Shown: positions 22,831-33,397 of the stretch, piece by piece
How the letters are laid out: each line of letters begins with the position of its first letter
How positions within the stretch are numbered: the first letter of the stretch is position 1
NCBI RefSeq assembly: GCF_028583425.1
Contig: NC_072800.1
Coordinates: 94,519,001 to 94,583,000 of the forward strand
Length of the DNA: 64,000 nucleotides
Direction: 5' to 3'
Origin: Eublepharis macularius
Lineage: Eukaryota > Chordata > Lepidosauria > Squamata > Eublepharidae
Position numbers and translations under genes: made by a program
Notes under the pieces: generated by a model
What the model was told of the DNA's origin: nothing
What the model saw: only the letters and a program-made list of their open reading frames with translations
Database searches by the model: none

Positions 22831-23434
22831 CTGCTTTGCAAAGAGAGAAGCCCACAAAGGCCTTTTAAATTTCAGGTGACATTTACTGCAATTCAGAAAG
22901 ATCCTTCTCCCCGCCTCATCTTCATTTGTTTGCGTAACACTCTCCATCCTCTAAAATGTCAGAGGCAGTTACATCATTTGATTAAACAGCACCAGGAGCT
23001 AGGCAATTTTCTTCACAACCTGCAAGCGCTTTGTGAACATTTAGTCTAGGGACAGGAAACTAATGGTGGTGCAGGGGCTCAGAATAGATTCCTTCAGTAG
23101 CCTCCCACCTTTATAATGTACCTAGGCCACCCCAGGTGACAGTGGTGCTGTCAACTTTGCCCCACTGTTGTTATTCTCAGCGGAAGGAAGATGCCGGTTT
23201 TTAAGAGAGCCCTTTGCTTGCACAAGAGCTATTTCAGCACGGACGGAAGCAAGTCAGCAGGCAGAAGCGCCACTGGCCCTTCAAACCTGGCTCAATTCAA
23301 GTACCACCTCTGCCTCTCAATGCTCGGCTCTAACCCTTTCTGGGTTATGCCAAAGGAATTTTCCTCCAGGCCAGACTGGCCAGGGATCCTGAAGGTTTTC
23401 TGCTTTCCTCTGGGGTCACGGGGGGGGGGGGGGG

Positions 23435-23505
23435 CTGTGAATTTCCAGGACTGTGCAGGGGGTTGGACTAGATGCCCCTGGGGTACATTCCAGCTCTATG
23501 ATGAT
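23435..23505 (+). repeat. CR1-like 3' end fragment
   Basis: gtgcagggggttggactaga, then attccagctctatgatga, the sense-strand CR1 3' end. Preceded by a G run at 23419-23432. Confidence 0.65.
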
Positions 23506-23639
23506 AGTTGACCAGGGGCTCGGATTGTGCTCGGGCTGCCATAGCACAACATGTAAGACACCTTTTGAAAAAGCAAGGAGAACGTGCCAGTCCTTCACAA
23601 AGCCACGAAGGAAGCGGTTCCAGGCCACCTGTGGGGGGT

Positions 23640-24540
23640 CTGGGGAGCCACAAGCCTCAGCTGGGGGGGGGAGATCAGGGGGGCGCCCTCGGGCCAGACC
23701 CTTGCAGGCGCCCCAGGAGGCCGAGGCTTGGCCAAGGCCGTCAGGCGGCCCCGTTGCCAGCCTCCAGGTGGTGGCTGGGGATCTCCCGGAATTACAGCGG
23801 ATCTCTGGGCCGTGGCGACCAGTTCCCCGGGAGAAAAGGGCTGAGCCCGCTAGAGTCTCCGCCCCCCAAGCCTCCAGGCATTTCCCGGCGTGGACCTGGC
23901 AAACCTCCTGTGCAGGGAAGGGCCCCGCGGCTCCACACGAAGCACGCCCGGCTGTCCTTCGCCAGCCCCGGCCAGGCCTTCGGGCCCCGGAGCCTGCCCC
24001 CGCGCCAGGGCGCCTCAAGCTCCCCACCCAAGCAGGCGGCGCTTCGCCGGGGCCGAAGGCGGGCCAGGCCAACCGCAGCCCCCCCGGGACCACCAGGCCC
24101 GGCCCCTCCCCCGCCCCTCACCTGGACAGGCGCCCCGGCCGAGGCTCCGCACAGGCAGCGCAGGGCGTGACGCGAGCCAGGCAAGCGCGCAGGCGCACCA
24201 GCGGCGGCGGCGACGCCCCCTCCCCCCACGGGCGCCGGTCGAGTGCGGGGGAGGGGCTCCTCCCTCCCCCCACCTCAGGGCCGGCGGCGGCGGCGCCCCC
24301 TGCGGGCCGGGGAGGCGAAGGGCTCGTTTTGGCGGGAAAGGCGGCGGGAGACGACGCCCGGGAGGCCCTCCGAGGCAGCGTTGCGGGACGCCCGCCGGCG
24401 AGTGGCTCTGCGCGAACAAGCCTTTGCTCGAGGCCTCCGCGGAGCAGCCAGTGGACGCGCCGGGCCTGGCGGGAACTGGGCCGCAGGGGCGGCCGGTTGG
24501 TCCGGAGGCACCGGAGAGGCCAGCGAGCTTTATGCATTTC
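23640..24540 (-). promoter_or_regulatory. CpG island / promoter and untranslated exon 1 of the integrase-like gene
   Basis: Dense CpG and G/C-rich sequence at the 5' side of the minus-strand gene. A donor (gcgcctgtccag/gtgagg) ends a first exon at 24122, and closely resembles the first donor of the 42.5-kb gene (cctgcccag/gtgagg). No ATG occurs on the minus strand for over 200 nt upstream of it, so this exon is taken as untranslated. Long open frames on both strands here (up to 386 codons) follow base composition and are not called. Confidence 0.75.
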
Positions 24541-24553
24541 CTTACCTAGTTAT

Positions 24554-24731
24554 CAAAAAGAGTCCAGTAGCACCTTTAAGACTAACCAATTCTATTGTAG
24601 CAGAAGCTTTTGAGAATCAAGTTCTCTTCTCGAAAGCTTCTGCTACAATAAAATTGGTTAGTCTTAAAGGTGCTACTGGACTCTTTTTGATTTTGCTACC
24701 ACAGACTAACACGGCTAACTCCTCTGGATCT
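24554..24731. mobile_element. Foldback element (second family) with 13-bp duplication
   Basis: Inverted arms aagagtccagtagcacctt / aaggtgctactggactctt joined near 24627, followed by one tail (cagactaacacggctaactc). Exact direct repeats cttacctagttat flank it at 24541-24553 and 24732-24744. No coding sequence. The duplication length and single-copy tail suggest retrotransposition with inverted terminal repeats, as in PLEs (inference). Confidence 0.8.
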
Positions 24732-24744
24732 CTTACCTAGTTAT

Positions 24745-25233
24745 GTCATTCATAGCCCGCCTTTCTCGCTCAGACTCAAGGCGGATTACACAGTGTGAGA
24801 GTAGCGCAGTCAGTATCAAGGACAATTTCATAAACAATGCCACAGGGGAAATAAATGCAAGTTTACAAAGACGTAACATCAGCAAGAATCCAATACAGAG
24901 TTGAAGAAATGCTGAAAAGAAGCATAAGCAATTCTAGGGCTGACATAGGAGCACATATAAAAACAACAGATAGTACGGAAGGCAACATAGTGGTGAAGTC
25001 TACGGTCCCTAGCTCGTTAGCAGACCACCCGAGACCCCTCCCTATAACACAAAAGCCTTTTTGAATAATTTGGTTTTGCTCAAGGTGAATCACACAGTGT
25101 GAGATTAGTACAGTCCAGTTCAGGAACATTTCCATAAACAGTGCCGTGGGGTAAATAAATAGTTTACAAAGACATAGCGTTAACAGGAATCTAATGCAGA
25201 GTTGAAGAAATGCTGGAACAGAACAGAAGCCGT
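24745..25233. repeat. Diverged interspersed repeat, tandem partial copies
   Basis: Blocks cacagtgtgag.gtagcg/ttagt, tttacaaagac.taac and gttgaagaaatgctg recur at 24790-24915, 25085-25215 and 25465-25525, and the flank of 25960-26180 continues the family. It resembles a LINE 3' tail in squamates (ggcggattacacagtgtgag is also at 40095 reversed). Confidence 0.5.
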
Positions 25234-25244
25234 TCTAGCAATAC

Positions 25245-25457
25245 GGATAGATCAAGGTGGGTAGCCATGTTTGTCTGCAGAAGTGGAAAAGAGCTAGAGT
25301 CCAGTAGCACCTATACAACTAACAAAATTAGTGGTAGGGTAGGAGCTTTCGAGAGTCACAGTTCACGTCTTCAGATATCTGAAGAAATGAGCTGTGGCTC
25401 AGGAAACCTCATATGCTACCACAATTTTGTTAGTTGTACGTATAGGTGCTACTGGAC
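25245..25457. mobile_element. Foldback element (second family) with 11-bp duplication
   Basis: Diverged arms gagtccagtagcacctatac / gtataggtgctactggactc meet near 25370. Direct repeats tctagcaatac at 25234-25244 and 25458-25468. Confidence 0.75.
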
Positions 25458-25534
25458 TCTAGCAATACAGAGTTGAAGAAATGCTGGAACAGAACATAAG
25501 CAATTCTAAGGCTGACATAGGAGAGACAGGATAT

Positions 25535-26000
25535 GGTAGACAGGTTCCTGTACCATTGCAACAAGAAGTCCAAGCTCTTGGTTAAATGGTTTTATTCAGA
25601 AATCCAATCATTTCCATATATATGTCCATAGAATTACTCAGAGGCAGGAAAGCATCTAAGCAGTACATGCTTCCTTGATAGGAATAGCAACCTGAAGAAA
25701 GTACAGCTCTAAATACCCACTCATTTCCCCCCTCCCACTTAGACTACAGGTTTGCGCAGGAAAGGGTCTGGGAATTTCTTCTGGAGTTTATACATCAGCC
25801 TAGACAGGACAGAAAGGTATAACTGTAACATTTCAGACAATGCAAGGTCGCTCCTGGGAGCTTCAAAGAAAAGAGTTAAGAAGACAGCTGTGTTCTCAGC
25901 TTCTCAGGCTGCTAGAGAAACGAAAATGATGGTTAGAGCATTTGAAAAATGAAATTAAGATACAGCGTTAGCAATGGTTTACCACCTAGAACAATGACAT
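25535..26000 (-). repeat. Unclassified insertion, possibly a retroelement terminal fragment
   Basis: About 460 bp interrupts the repeat described at 24745; taggag occurs at both edges. Reversed AATAAA lies at 25586-25591. No coding domain, and the ends are not diagnostic, so the family is open. Confidence 0.25.
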
Positions 26001-26569
26001 GGATGTAGGAGTACGGACATGACACACATATTTGAAGCAACAGATAGTACATAAGGCAACATGGTGGTGAAGTCTATGGGTGAAGTCTGTGGTCCCTAAC
26101 TCATTAGCAGAGTACCTGAGACCCCCTCACTACAATACAAAAGCCTTTTTGAATAATTCAGTTTTGCTCCATTCGTGGAAAGCCAGGAGAGTGGGGGCTC
26201 TCCTGAACTCCGGCAGGCCGTTCCACAGCTCCGGATGCGTCCACTCCTCCCTGTAGCTGAAGAAAGGGCTCCTTAAAAAACCCACATCTTCCTTTCCAAG
26301 GAGAACAATAACAGTGTGACAATGTTTGCCCCAGACCCTGGAAATCTTGTCAGTCTCTCGGAGGCCGCTGGCCTCAAAACTCTGGCCTGGCTCAAGGGCC
26401 CATCCGATCAGGCACGTGGCACATGGGGAGAGGGAGAAAAGGCGGCGGCACCTCCTCTGCCTTTGGCCCCCCCCATCTGCTGCCTTTTCCCTCATGTCCC
26501 CACCCACTCTAGCTGGTTATCCAAAAGCCCAGGCGATGCAGGAGAGGGCCTGAGTCGCTGCCGATAGCT

Positions 26570-27500
26570 GCGGTGAAATAGCTGGAGGGCAATAAACAGG
26601 AACTGAACCCAGACGAGATGGAAGCGATGCTGGTTGGAAAAGCAGAGACCTTAAAGGATGTTAAACTAGATCCAGCGCTGCTGCCAGAGACGCAAGTAAA
26701 TACAGCTGCAAAAAATTTTCTCCCCACTCAGACTGAGAGCAGAACCACAAGTGACAAAAGGCACAGATTGGACACTTGTCAGCTTCCCTCAAGTGTTGAT
26801 GGGAAACGTAGGCATCCTGGTCTTGCAGTTTGGCTCTGACTGCTGTCCAATGGACTTTACAACTGTCGCTTGTCCAACATTCCGCCAAGCTGCCTACATT
26901 TCCCATCAAAACTTGAGGGAAGCTGACAAGTGTCCAATCTGTGCCTTTTGTCACTTGTGGTTCTGCTCTGAGATGATGCCCCCCCCCACCTTGACATGGC
27001 CGATCTGGCCACCTGGATACATGCCACAGTGACAGACTAGACTACTGTAATGCACTCTACATAGGTCCCCTCAAAGTCCACTCAAAGACTCCAGTTGGTG
27101 TAGAACGCTACGGCTTGATTATTATGAGGAGCTAGGTGGGACATGCATATTACTCCCATACCGTAATCACTCAGCTACCCATCAGTTAGCAGGCTCAGTT
27201 CAAGGTTTTGGCTATCACATACAAAATCCTTTGTGGTCTCGGTCCCTCATATCTAAGGGACCATCTCTCTTTATGCTGCACCGTGGCAGCTTCGCTCATC
27301 TGAACGTGGCCTTCTGCAGACACCACCCTGCAGATGGCTAAATTAACAACTGCCCCTCCACCTGCCTGTTCTGTGGTAGCCCCCACCTTATGGAACAGCC
27401 TGCCTGAGGTCAGGAAAGCGCCTGCTCTCCTGGTTTTCCGCAAACGATGCAAGACCGGTTTATTCAGGGGGGCTTTCTACGCAGATTATAGGGCCGGGTC
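26570..27500 (+). mobile_element. L2-like LINE fragment
   Basis: Contains aactgaacccagacgagatg, gatgctggttggaaaagcag (peptide LNPDEMEAMLVGKAETLK), then tagactactgtaatgcactc and gtggaacagcctgcctgagg-like text, the usual order of the L2 reverse transcriptase end in squamates. Decayed and interrupted at 26733-26973. Confidence 0.6.
26733..26973. mobile_element. Nonautonomous DNA transposon with about 80-bp inverted repeats
   Basis: agagcagaaccacaagtgac, then gcacagattggacacttgtc at the left is answered in inverted orientation at the right (gacaagtgtccaatctgtgc, cacttgtggttctgctct). Inserted in the L2 fragment. Confidence 0.7.
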
Positions 27501-28662
27501 ATAAGAAATAGCTCAAAGAGACGTGTTGAGCTTTGGGAACGTAGGCTGTGTGGGCGGAGCAAAGCAAGCCCTTTAGTTGCATGTTGGGAGGAGTGCGAGT
27601 AGGTAACTAGCTAGCTACGTTGTTCACTGTAACCTTAGTGGGTTGAGGAACATGCTGGCTGTTTGGTTTGACCTGGGCAAGCGGGGGAAGTGTTTTGGTG
27701 GGCCTTGTGCTTGGCTCTAAGCGACTATATTGCTGGAAAGGCCTCAGTTGAAGAAGCGGCAGGCAAGAGTCAGGACAAGAGTGACTCCGCTTCAGGACTC
27801 TGCTGTTGAGCTGCTCAGGTATTCTGGAACAGGCCTTTCCTCTAGGCCTCTCTTTGCCGGACTCGCCTTCAGGTCTTTACTGCCGATTTCATTCATTCAT
27901 TCTGGTGTAGGCCTTTCCTCCAGGCTTCTCTTTGCTGAACTGACCTCCCAGACAGGAAACTGGCTCCCAGACTGACGTTTTGGATTGGAGCCGACTGCTT
28001 CTGGCGTGGGCCCTCCTAGTCTGCCGGCTGAGTTCACTCCCTGGGAAGAAACTGGCCCTGAGACCTGCTCTTCACATAGGAGGCCTGAAACTCAGGAACA
28101 GATTCTGCAAGCAAACGGCGCTTGCAGGCCAGCGGCTCTGGGCATTATCCGAGACCTGCACTCTTAGGGGACTGTGAGGAAGGCCTTGGTTTGATAGGCC
28201 GACCTTCCTCTTGGGACTCTGGGCCTTTGGGGCCGGGGGAGGGGAGTTCCATGCCCTGCATTACCAGTTTGTCTGTTTATCTCTTGTCATAATAAATACA
28301 TTTGTATTCATACCAAGAAGGAGACCCTAGACCTTGATTACAACAACTGGGCTGCAGTTACCTTGGTAAGGGACAGGGAATGCAGACGAGGCTACTGGGC
28401 ACTGTCTGCTGATGCAGATATGCTCCTACTGGATAGTTCGATGCTAAAGATGTCATTATTTAGGCTTTAATTCAGAAAGGTTTCGTCTGTGTGTTTGGCT
28501 GTATGCTAGTTTTCAAACGTGCAGCTGCTATACCCTACTGTATCTGTTGTCAATGAACACCCTGCTGATCATACTGAATTTTTGCTCTGTGAATGTCCCA
28601 GCTATTGATTATATTGTTTTCACTTGCAGAATGTAATCCACTTTGGAGCTCAGTAAGAAAGG
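27501..28662. other. Gene-free stretch, possible LTR-like segment
   Basis: No coding domain. 27800-27950 has an internal imperfect duplication (aggcctttcctctaggcctc / aggcctttcctccaggcttc). An AATAAA near 28290 within a retroelement-like context hints at a fossil terminal repeat, but ends and primer site were not found. Confidence 0.25.
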
Positions 28663-28950
28663 CAGACAGCTTCAAGAGGGGACTGGATAAACATACGGAG
28701 CAGAGGTCCATCCGTGGCTATTAGCCACACAAGGTATAGATGGCACACTCTGTCTCGGGCAGTGAGGCTCTGTATTCTTGGTGTTGGGGAGGGGGCAATC
28801 AGTGGGAGGGCTTCTAGTGTCCCTTCCCCACTGGCAGACCTCCTGAGGACACCTGAGGGGTTTTTTTTGGCCACTGTGTGACACTGAGTGTTGGACTGGA
28901 GGGGCCATTGGCCTGATCCAACATGGCTTATGTTCTTATATATAAACAAT
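28663..28950 (+). mobile_element. CR1-like LINE 3' end
   Basis: Same text as the end of the copy at 31187-32335: ttcaagaggggactggataa, gtggctattagccaca and ggcctgatccaacatggctt. Confidence 0.75.
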
Positions 28951-29805
28951 AATAATTATTTTGGGGGAGAAGCCCAATGCCAGTGGCTTAAAGGCATCAG
29001 CTGTGCCTTCTGAAGAGGCCCCTGGCACCAGGGAGGGCAGTCCAATGGCTGCCTGGCCAAGGGTTCTTTCCAGGGCCTGTTCACTGGCAGTGCTGAACAC
29101 AAGACCAGCTTTCACAGACTAGAGCTTCCCCTTCTCAGATGGGTGAGGAAAGGCCCTCCCTGGTAATTGCACAGAAGGGGGGGGGCAAACTGGTATAAGG
29201 GGTGATGAGGTGGCACAAGTCTGGGGTGAGCCCTGCTGGCACATGCTCCAGCCCAACCCAGATGCCAAAGTCTTCCATAGTCTTCAGGCTGTTCACGGAA
29301 AGCAATCTGAAGATGTCGGGGAATGAGGGAGGCAGTGGGGTGGGGGGGGCAGTACAGATGCCTCCCAGAGGCTTAGCTCACTTCCAATCAACATCAACAT
29401 GGGGGAGGGCGGCTGGCTTGAACCCAGCTGGTGCTGACACAACCCAGGAAATTGTGGTTAAGCCTGGCCCTGGGCCTTATTCTGTATGCCCATGGCATCC
29501 CTGTGGGTGGGGGAGAAACTGTAACTCCTATTTGGCCACTCTGTGGCCATAGACCGCCCCCCCCGGTAGTATCCCACTCACAGGGGATACTTTTAACTGG
29601 GGAGCCAAATTCTCCTGGCCTCGGCTGAATGTCTCCTGCTGCCACCTGCCAGGCCTTGGAAACATCCTCCAACATCCCAGGCCATTCCTCCTCCCACCTC
29701 CCTTTGTGGCGGGTGCTAATAAAACATTCAGGGTTCCACTTGCACCGCTTCTTAAAGCAAACATACAACACATGCATCAGTTATCCAAAGGAATGGTACA
29801 AAATC

Positions 29806-29811
29806 TTTATT
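29806..29811 (-). terminator. Candidate poly-A signal of the ten-finger KRAB-ZNF gene
   Basis: Minus-strand AATAAA followed within 20-45 nt by a TG-rich run (TGCATGTGTTGTATGTTTG). It implies a 3' UTR of 3.6 kb that includes an antisense CR1, so a nearer non-canonical signal is possible. Confidence 0.35.
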
Positions 29812-30250
29812 ATTATTCTACCCCCCACGCCGTATTTTTTTAAAAGCAAAAAAGGTATCATAGTGACCTGGGGCAGAGTCCTCCTTCCCAAACCAAGGTG
29901 TGCTTCCTTGACAGAGCGCAGACTGTGCACAGGTGGGCTAAGGTCAAAAACTCTCCAGCAGCCCCTGCATGGGGCACATTTCAGCCCAACCCTTCTTTGT
30001 GACGGCAGCAGCTTTCTACACGTCTTTGGTTCCTTTGTTCTTACGTTAGTCTCTCCCAAACACCAGTCTTTCTTACAAGGACTCCAGGTTGGGCATATTA
30101 GCAGTTACCTCTTCAGCATGGAATGTGTACCGTCAGAGGCAGACTCTCACCAACCTACAGAGGGCACGCATACTCAAGGGGGAAATGGATCTGGAAACGC
30201 ACAAAGGGTATATTATGAGGGTATATTATGCAGGGACTGAGAGAACAGGT

Positions 30251-30273
30251 CTGCTGCTGCTGCTGCTGCTGCT
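30251..30273. repeat. (CTG)n trinucleotide tract
   Basis: Seven to eight uninterrupted CTG units. Confidence 0.9.
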
Positions 30274-31186
30274 ATTGTGCACTCTCAGGAATTGTGCAAA
30301 AGCATGAACAGGAAAAACCTCCCCACACAAGCATCCCAAGAGAAAAGCCTGCTGGAAAGAAGCTTTGGGGCATGGCAGGAAAAAAGAACAAGCAGCCCCG
30401 CCTCTTGCTGCAATCCGGCCACAATCATGAAGGAGCCACAGTCCATGGCAGGTCCCTGGTGCTTAGTTCCAAGTGCAGGGCAGCCCACAGGGCGTGCTCA
30501 GCCCTTCCTCTATTTCCTTGCACAGTCTCCCCCCCACCCCCCACCCCACATATGAAGTTGCTCCTTCCCTCCCTCTTGTACAAGGCATGTTTGCCAGTCC
30601 GCTAGGAGGCAATGCCCAGTTCCCCTCTGCTTTCTTGCGGGTTGGTTTCCCTGCCCTAACTCCTTTGGTCCTACGCAGTTTTGCACAAGTATATAAGGTA
30701 GGCTAAGGAGAGAGACTTTCCCAAGGCCCGAGTGAGTTCAGGACTGGGAAGGGTCTGGAATCTGGAGTCCCCCAACTGAACCAACTGCATGATACTGGCC
30801 TTGTTCGCATAACCTGTGTGTTCCTGGGTCTGAGTCTGTAATGAACTGCCCAAGTGGCAGGTCCCTGGCCAAGTAGCTCTTCACTGTATTTTCCTTAAAG
30901 AAATAAAGACACTATCTGCCGCTCAAGATCACTGGAGCAAAGGAGCTTAAGGGAAAGTGGCAAGTCCCCTCCCCCTGTTTCTTCTACCAAAGAGCCTCAA
31001 ACAGAGGTTTTACCGTAACTTCAGAAGGCTGGGAACCCACTGCTGCTCACGGGCATATGTCCTTCTGTGCTAAGAACTGGGGCTCGTTTGCAATTTCACT
31101 CTGAACATGAGGATCACTTTGGTATATCAAGACCAAGGAATCCCAGGAACCTCCCCATGTAACATACCAGAATAGAAAGCCCACAT

Positions 31187-32335
31187 TTGGAGGTGGGACT
31201 AAGCTGTGAAGTGGCTAAGTTTGCAGATGACACTAACAGTGCAATCCTATGAAGAGTTACTCCAGTCTAAGCCCATTGAAGTCAATGGGCTTAGACTGGA
31301 GTAACTCTCCATAGGATTGCACTGTAAATTGTTCAGGGTGGTGAGAACCAGGGAGGATTGTGAGGCACTCCAAAGGGATCTGTCGAGGCTGGGCGAGTGG
31401 GCGTCAACGTGGCCAATGAGGTTCAACGTGGCCAAGTGCAAAGTAATGCACATTGGGGCCAAGAATCCCAAATATAAATACACAATGATGGGGTCCAAAC
31501 TGGCAGAGACTGACCAAGAGAGAGATCTTGGAGTCGTGGTGGATAACTCACTGAAAATGTCGATACAGTGTGTGACGGCAATAAAAAAAGCCAAAGCTAT
31601 GCTGGGGATTATTAGGAAGGGAATTGAAAACAAATCAGCGAGTATCATAATGCCCCTGTATAAATCAATGGTACAGCCTCATTTGGAATACTGTGTACAA
31701 TTCTGGTTACCACACCTCAAAAAAGATATGATAGCACTGGAAAAAGGGCAGAAAAGGGCAACTAGAATGATTAAAGGGATGGAACACTTTCCCCTATGAA
31801 GAAAGGTTAAAGCGCTTGGGGCTCTTTAGCTTGGAGAAACGACAACTCAGGGGTGACATGATAGAAGTGTACAAGATTGTGCATGGGACAGAGAAGGTAG
31901 AGAAAGAAGGATTTTTCTCCCTTTCTCACAATACAAGAACTCGTGGGCACTCAATGAAATTGCTGAGCGGTCGGGTTAGAACGGATAAAAGGAAGTCCTT
32001 CTTTACCCAAAGGGTGATTAACACGTGGAATTCACTGCCTCAGGAGGTGGTGGCAGCTTCAAGAGGGGATTGGATAAACATATGGAGCAGAGGTCCATCA
32101 GTGGCTATTAGCCACAAGGTATAGCTGGAACTCTCTGTCTAGGGCAGTGAGGCTCTGTATTCTTGATGTTTGGGGGGCGGGCAATCAGTGGGAGGGCTCC
32201 TAGTGTCCCTTCCCCACTGGCAGACCTCCTGAGGACACCTGGTTTTTTGGCCACTGTGTGACACAGAGTGTTAGACTGGATGGGCCATTGGCCTGATCCA
32301 ACATGGCTTCTCTTATGTTCTTATAGCAGTTCTTC
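31187..32335 (+). mobile_element. CR1 LINE, C-terminal RT and 3' UTR
   Basis: Encodes the distal CR1 reverse transcriptase (NVAKCKVMHIGAKNPKY, then ERDLGVVVDNSLKMS, MVQPHLEYCVQFW) up to NTWNSLPQEVV; one frame change occurs near 31795, after which the frame resumes at 31816. The 3' UTR ends catggcttctcttatgttct. An 88-bp palindromic element is inserted near its 5' edge. Only the 3' third of a CR1 is present. Confidence 0.85.
31237..31324. mobile_element. 88-bp palindromic MITE (Harbinger-like, TAA duplication)
   Basis: Nearly perfect inverted repeat: 43-nt arms with one mismatch around a 2-nt centre, beginning cagtgcaatcctatg and ending cataggattgcactg. The 3-bp repeat taa stands on both sides (31234-31236, 31325-31327), matching the TWA duplication of PIF/Harbinger elements. 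Confidence 0.8.
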
Positions 32336-33397
32336 TTAAGCATGGGTAGCTTTCCATTTGCCAGATACTGATCTCAGTCTCCAAGAATCTCAGAAAGGGG
32401 GACACGGTTCTCCGCTTCCTACTTGATGTTAACAAAAACCCTTTGGAGAGGCTATACAGAGAGTGACTAAACCGAGGTCCCCCGGTGAATGTTAGGAGTG
32501 AGTGGGGATTTGAACCCGGATGTTCTCAGTCCTGGTCTGACACTTTAACCATGAGGCCGGTTTCTCATGTATGACTGCTGAGCTTTACTTTCATCTTGGG
32601 CTCCCACTGCAAGCCCGTCAGCTCAAAAAACCCTGGGACTGACTGGCAGTGCCTTCCCCCCCCCCCAGAAGGGATGCTTGGGAGAGGCCGGGGCCACATG
32701 CTCACTCTTGGTTGGGATTTGCCATAATGTTAGTGAAAGTTGAAAAGGCTGTTTTGCTGTTTGTGTGGCCTTATGCCTGCCCTGCGGGTTTCAAAACATG
32801 GGTCGGCTCAGCTGCTGGTCTGCTGGAGGAAGCAGGCAGCCGCTGATCGTGACACTGGATTGCCGTGGACAGAGGAAGGGTGTGTGGCTGTTGCCAGGAA
32901 AAACAGTGTCCTCTGAAGCTGCTCTTTACACCCAAGGGGAATTGTGCCCCCAAGCCCCAATGTTCCCGAACTCAGAATTACCTTTTGCCCTGTACCTGGA
33001 CAAGAGGTGAAGGAACAGGACAGATTCCTATAGCCACAGCTGAGCGTTACTTTCCATTGGTTGGCAATCCAGACCAAATCTTGAGACAGGCGACGCTTCT
33101 GATTTCTTATACTACGGAAATGCTCTGAAAAAAGACGTCAACAGGCCTCTGAGCCCGTACAGAAGCACTCAGAGACCAGCTGAGTGACCAAGACGTTCCG
33201 CTTTGGCTTGCAAGAAGGTCACCGAAGATGGAGAACAGCATCGGATACGGCCATACAAACTGACCCAGAGCCAACTCAAAGGGAAACCTTAGAGGCTAGT
33301 CCCCCCCGATGTCTTAAATCTGCTTGGCTGCTACCAGATTGGGAGCCTGTTTGTAAATCTGGCTGAGGAGGAATGTGCTCCCCCCATGGAGCCATCT
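32336..33397 (-). other. Proximal 3' UTR of the ten-finger KRAB-ZNF gene
   Basis: Directly after the stop codon at 33398. It holds a reversed tRNA-SINE piece at about 32440-32565 (gatttgaacccggatgttct, accatgaggccggt) and no gene. Confidence 0.4.

Larger units (their letters stand above)
28951..31186 (-). other. Presumed distal 3' UTR / intergenic
   Basis: No recognised gene. It contains the (CTG)n tract at 30251-30273 and a minus-strand AATAAA at 29806-29811. The part right of 29800 may be 3' UTR of the zinc-finger gene that ends at 33398. Confidence 0.3.

Noticed and set aside
23453-24613. 386-codon plus-strand open frame over the promoter of the integrase-like gene
   Set aside because: Same compositional effect; low-complexity, and overlapping frames on both strands.
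27501-28400. Possible fossil LTR with AATAAA
   Set aside because: No TG/CA ends, primer-binding site or duplication located; left as unclassified.
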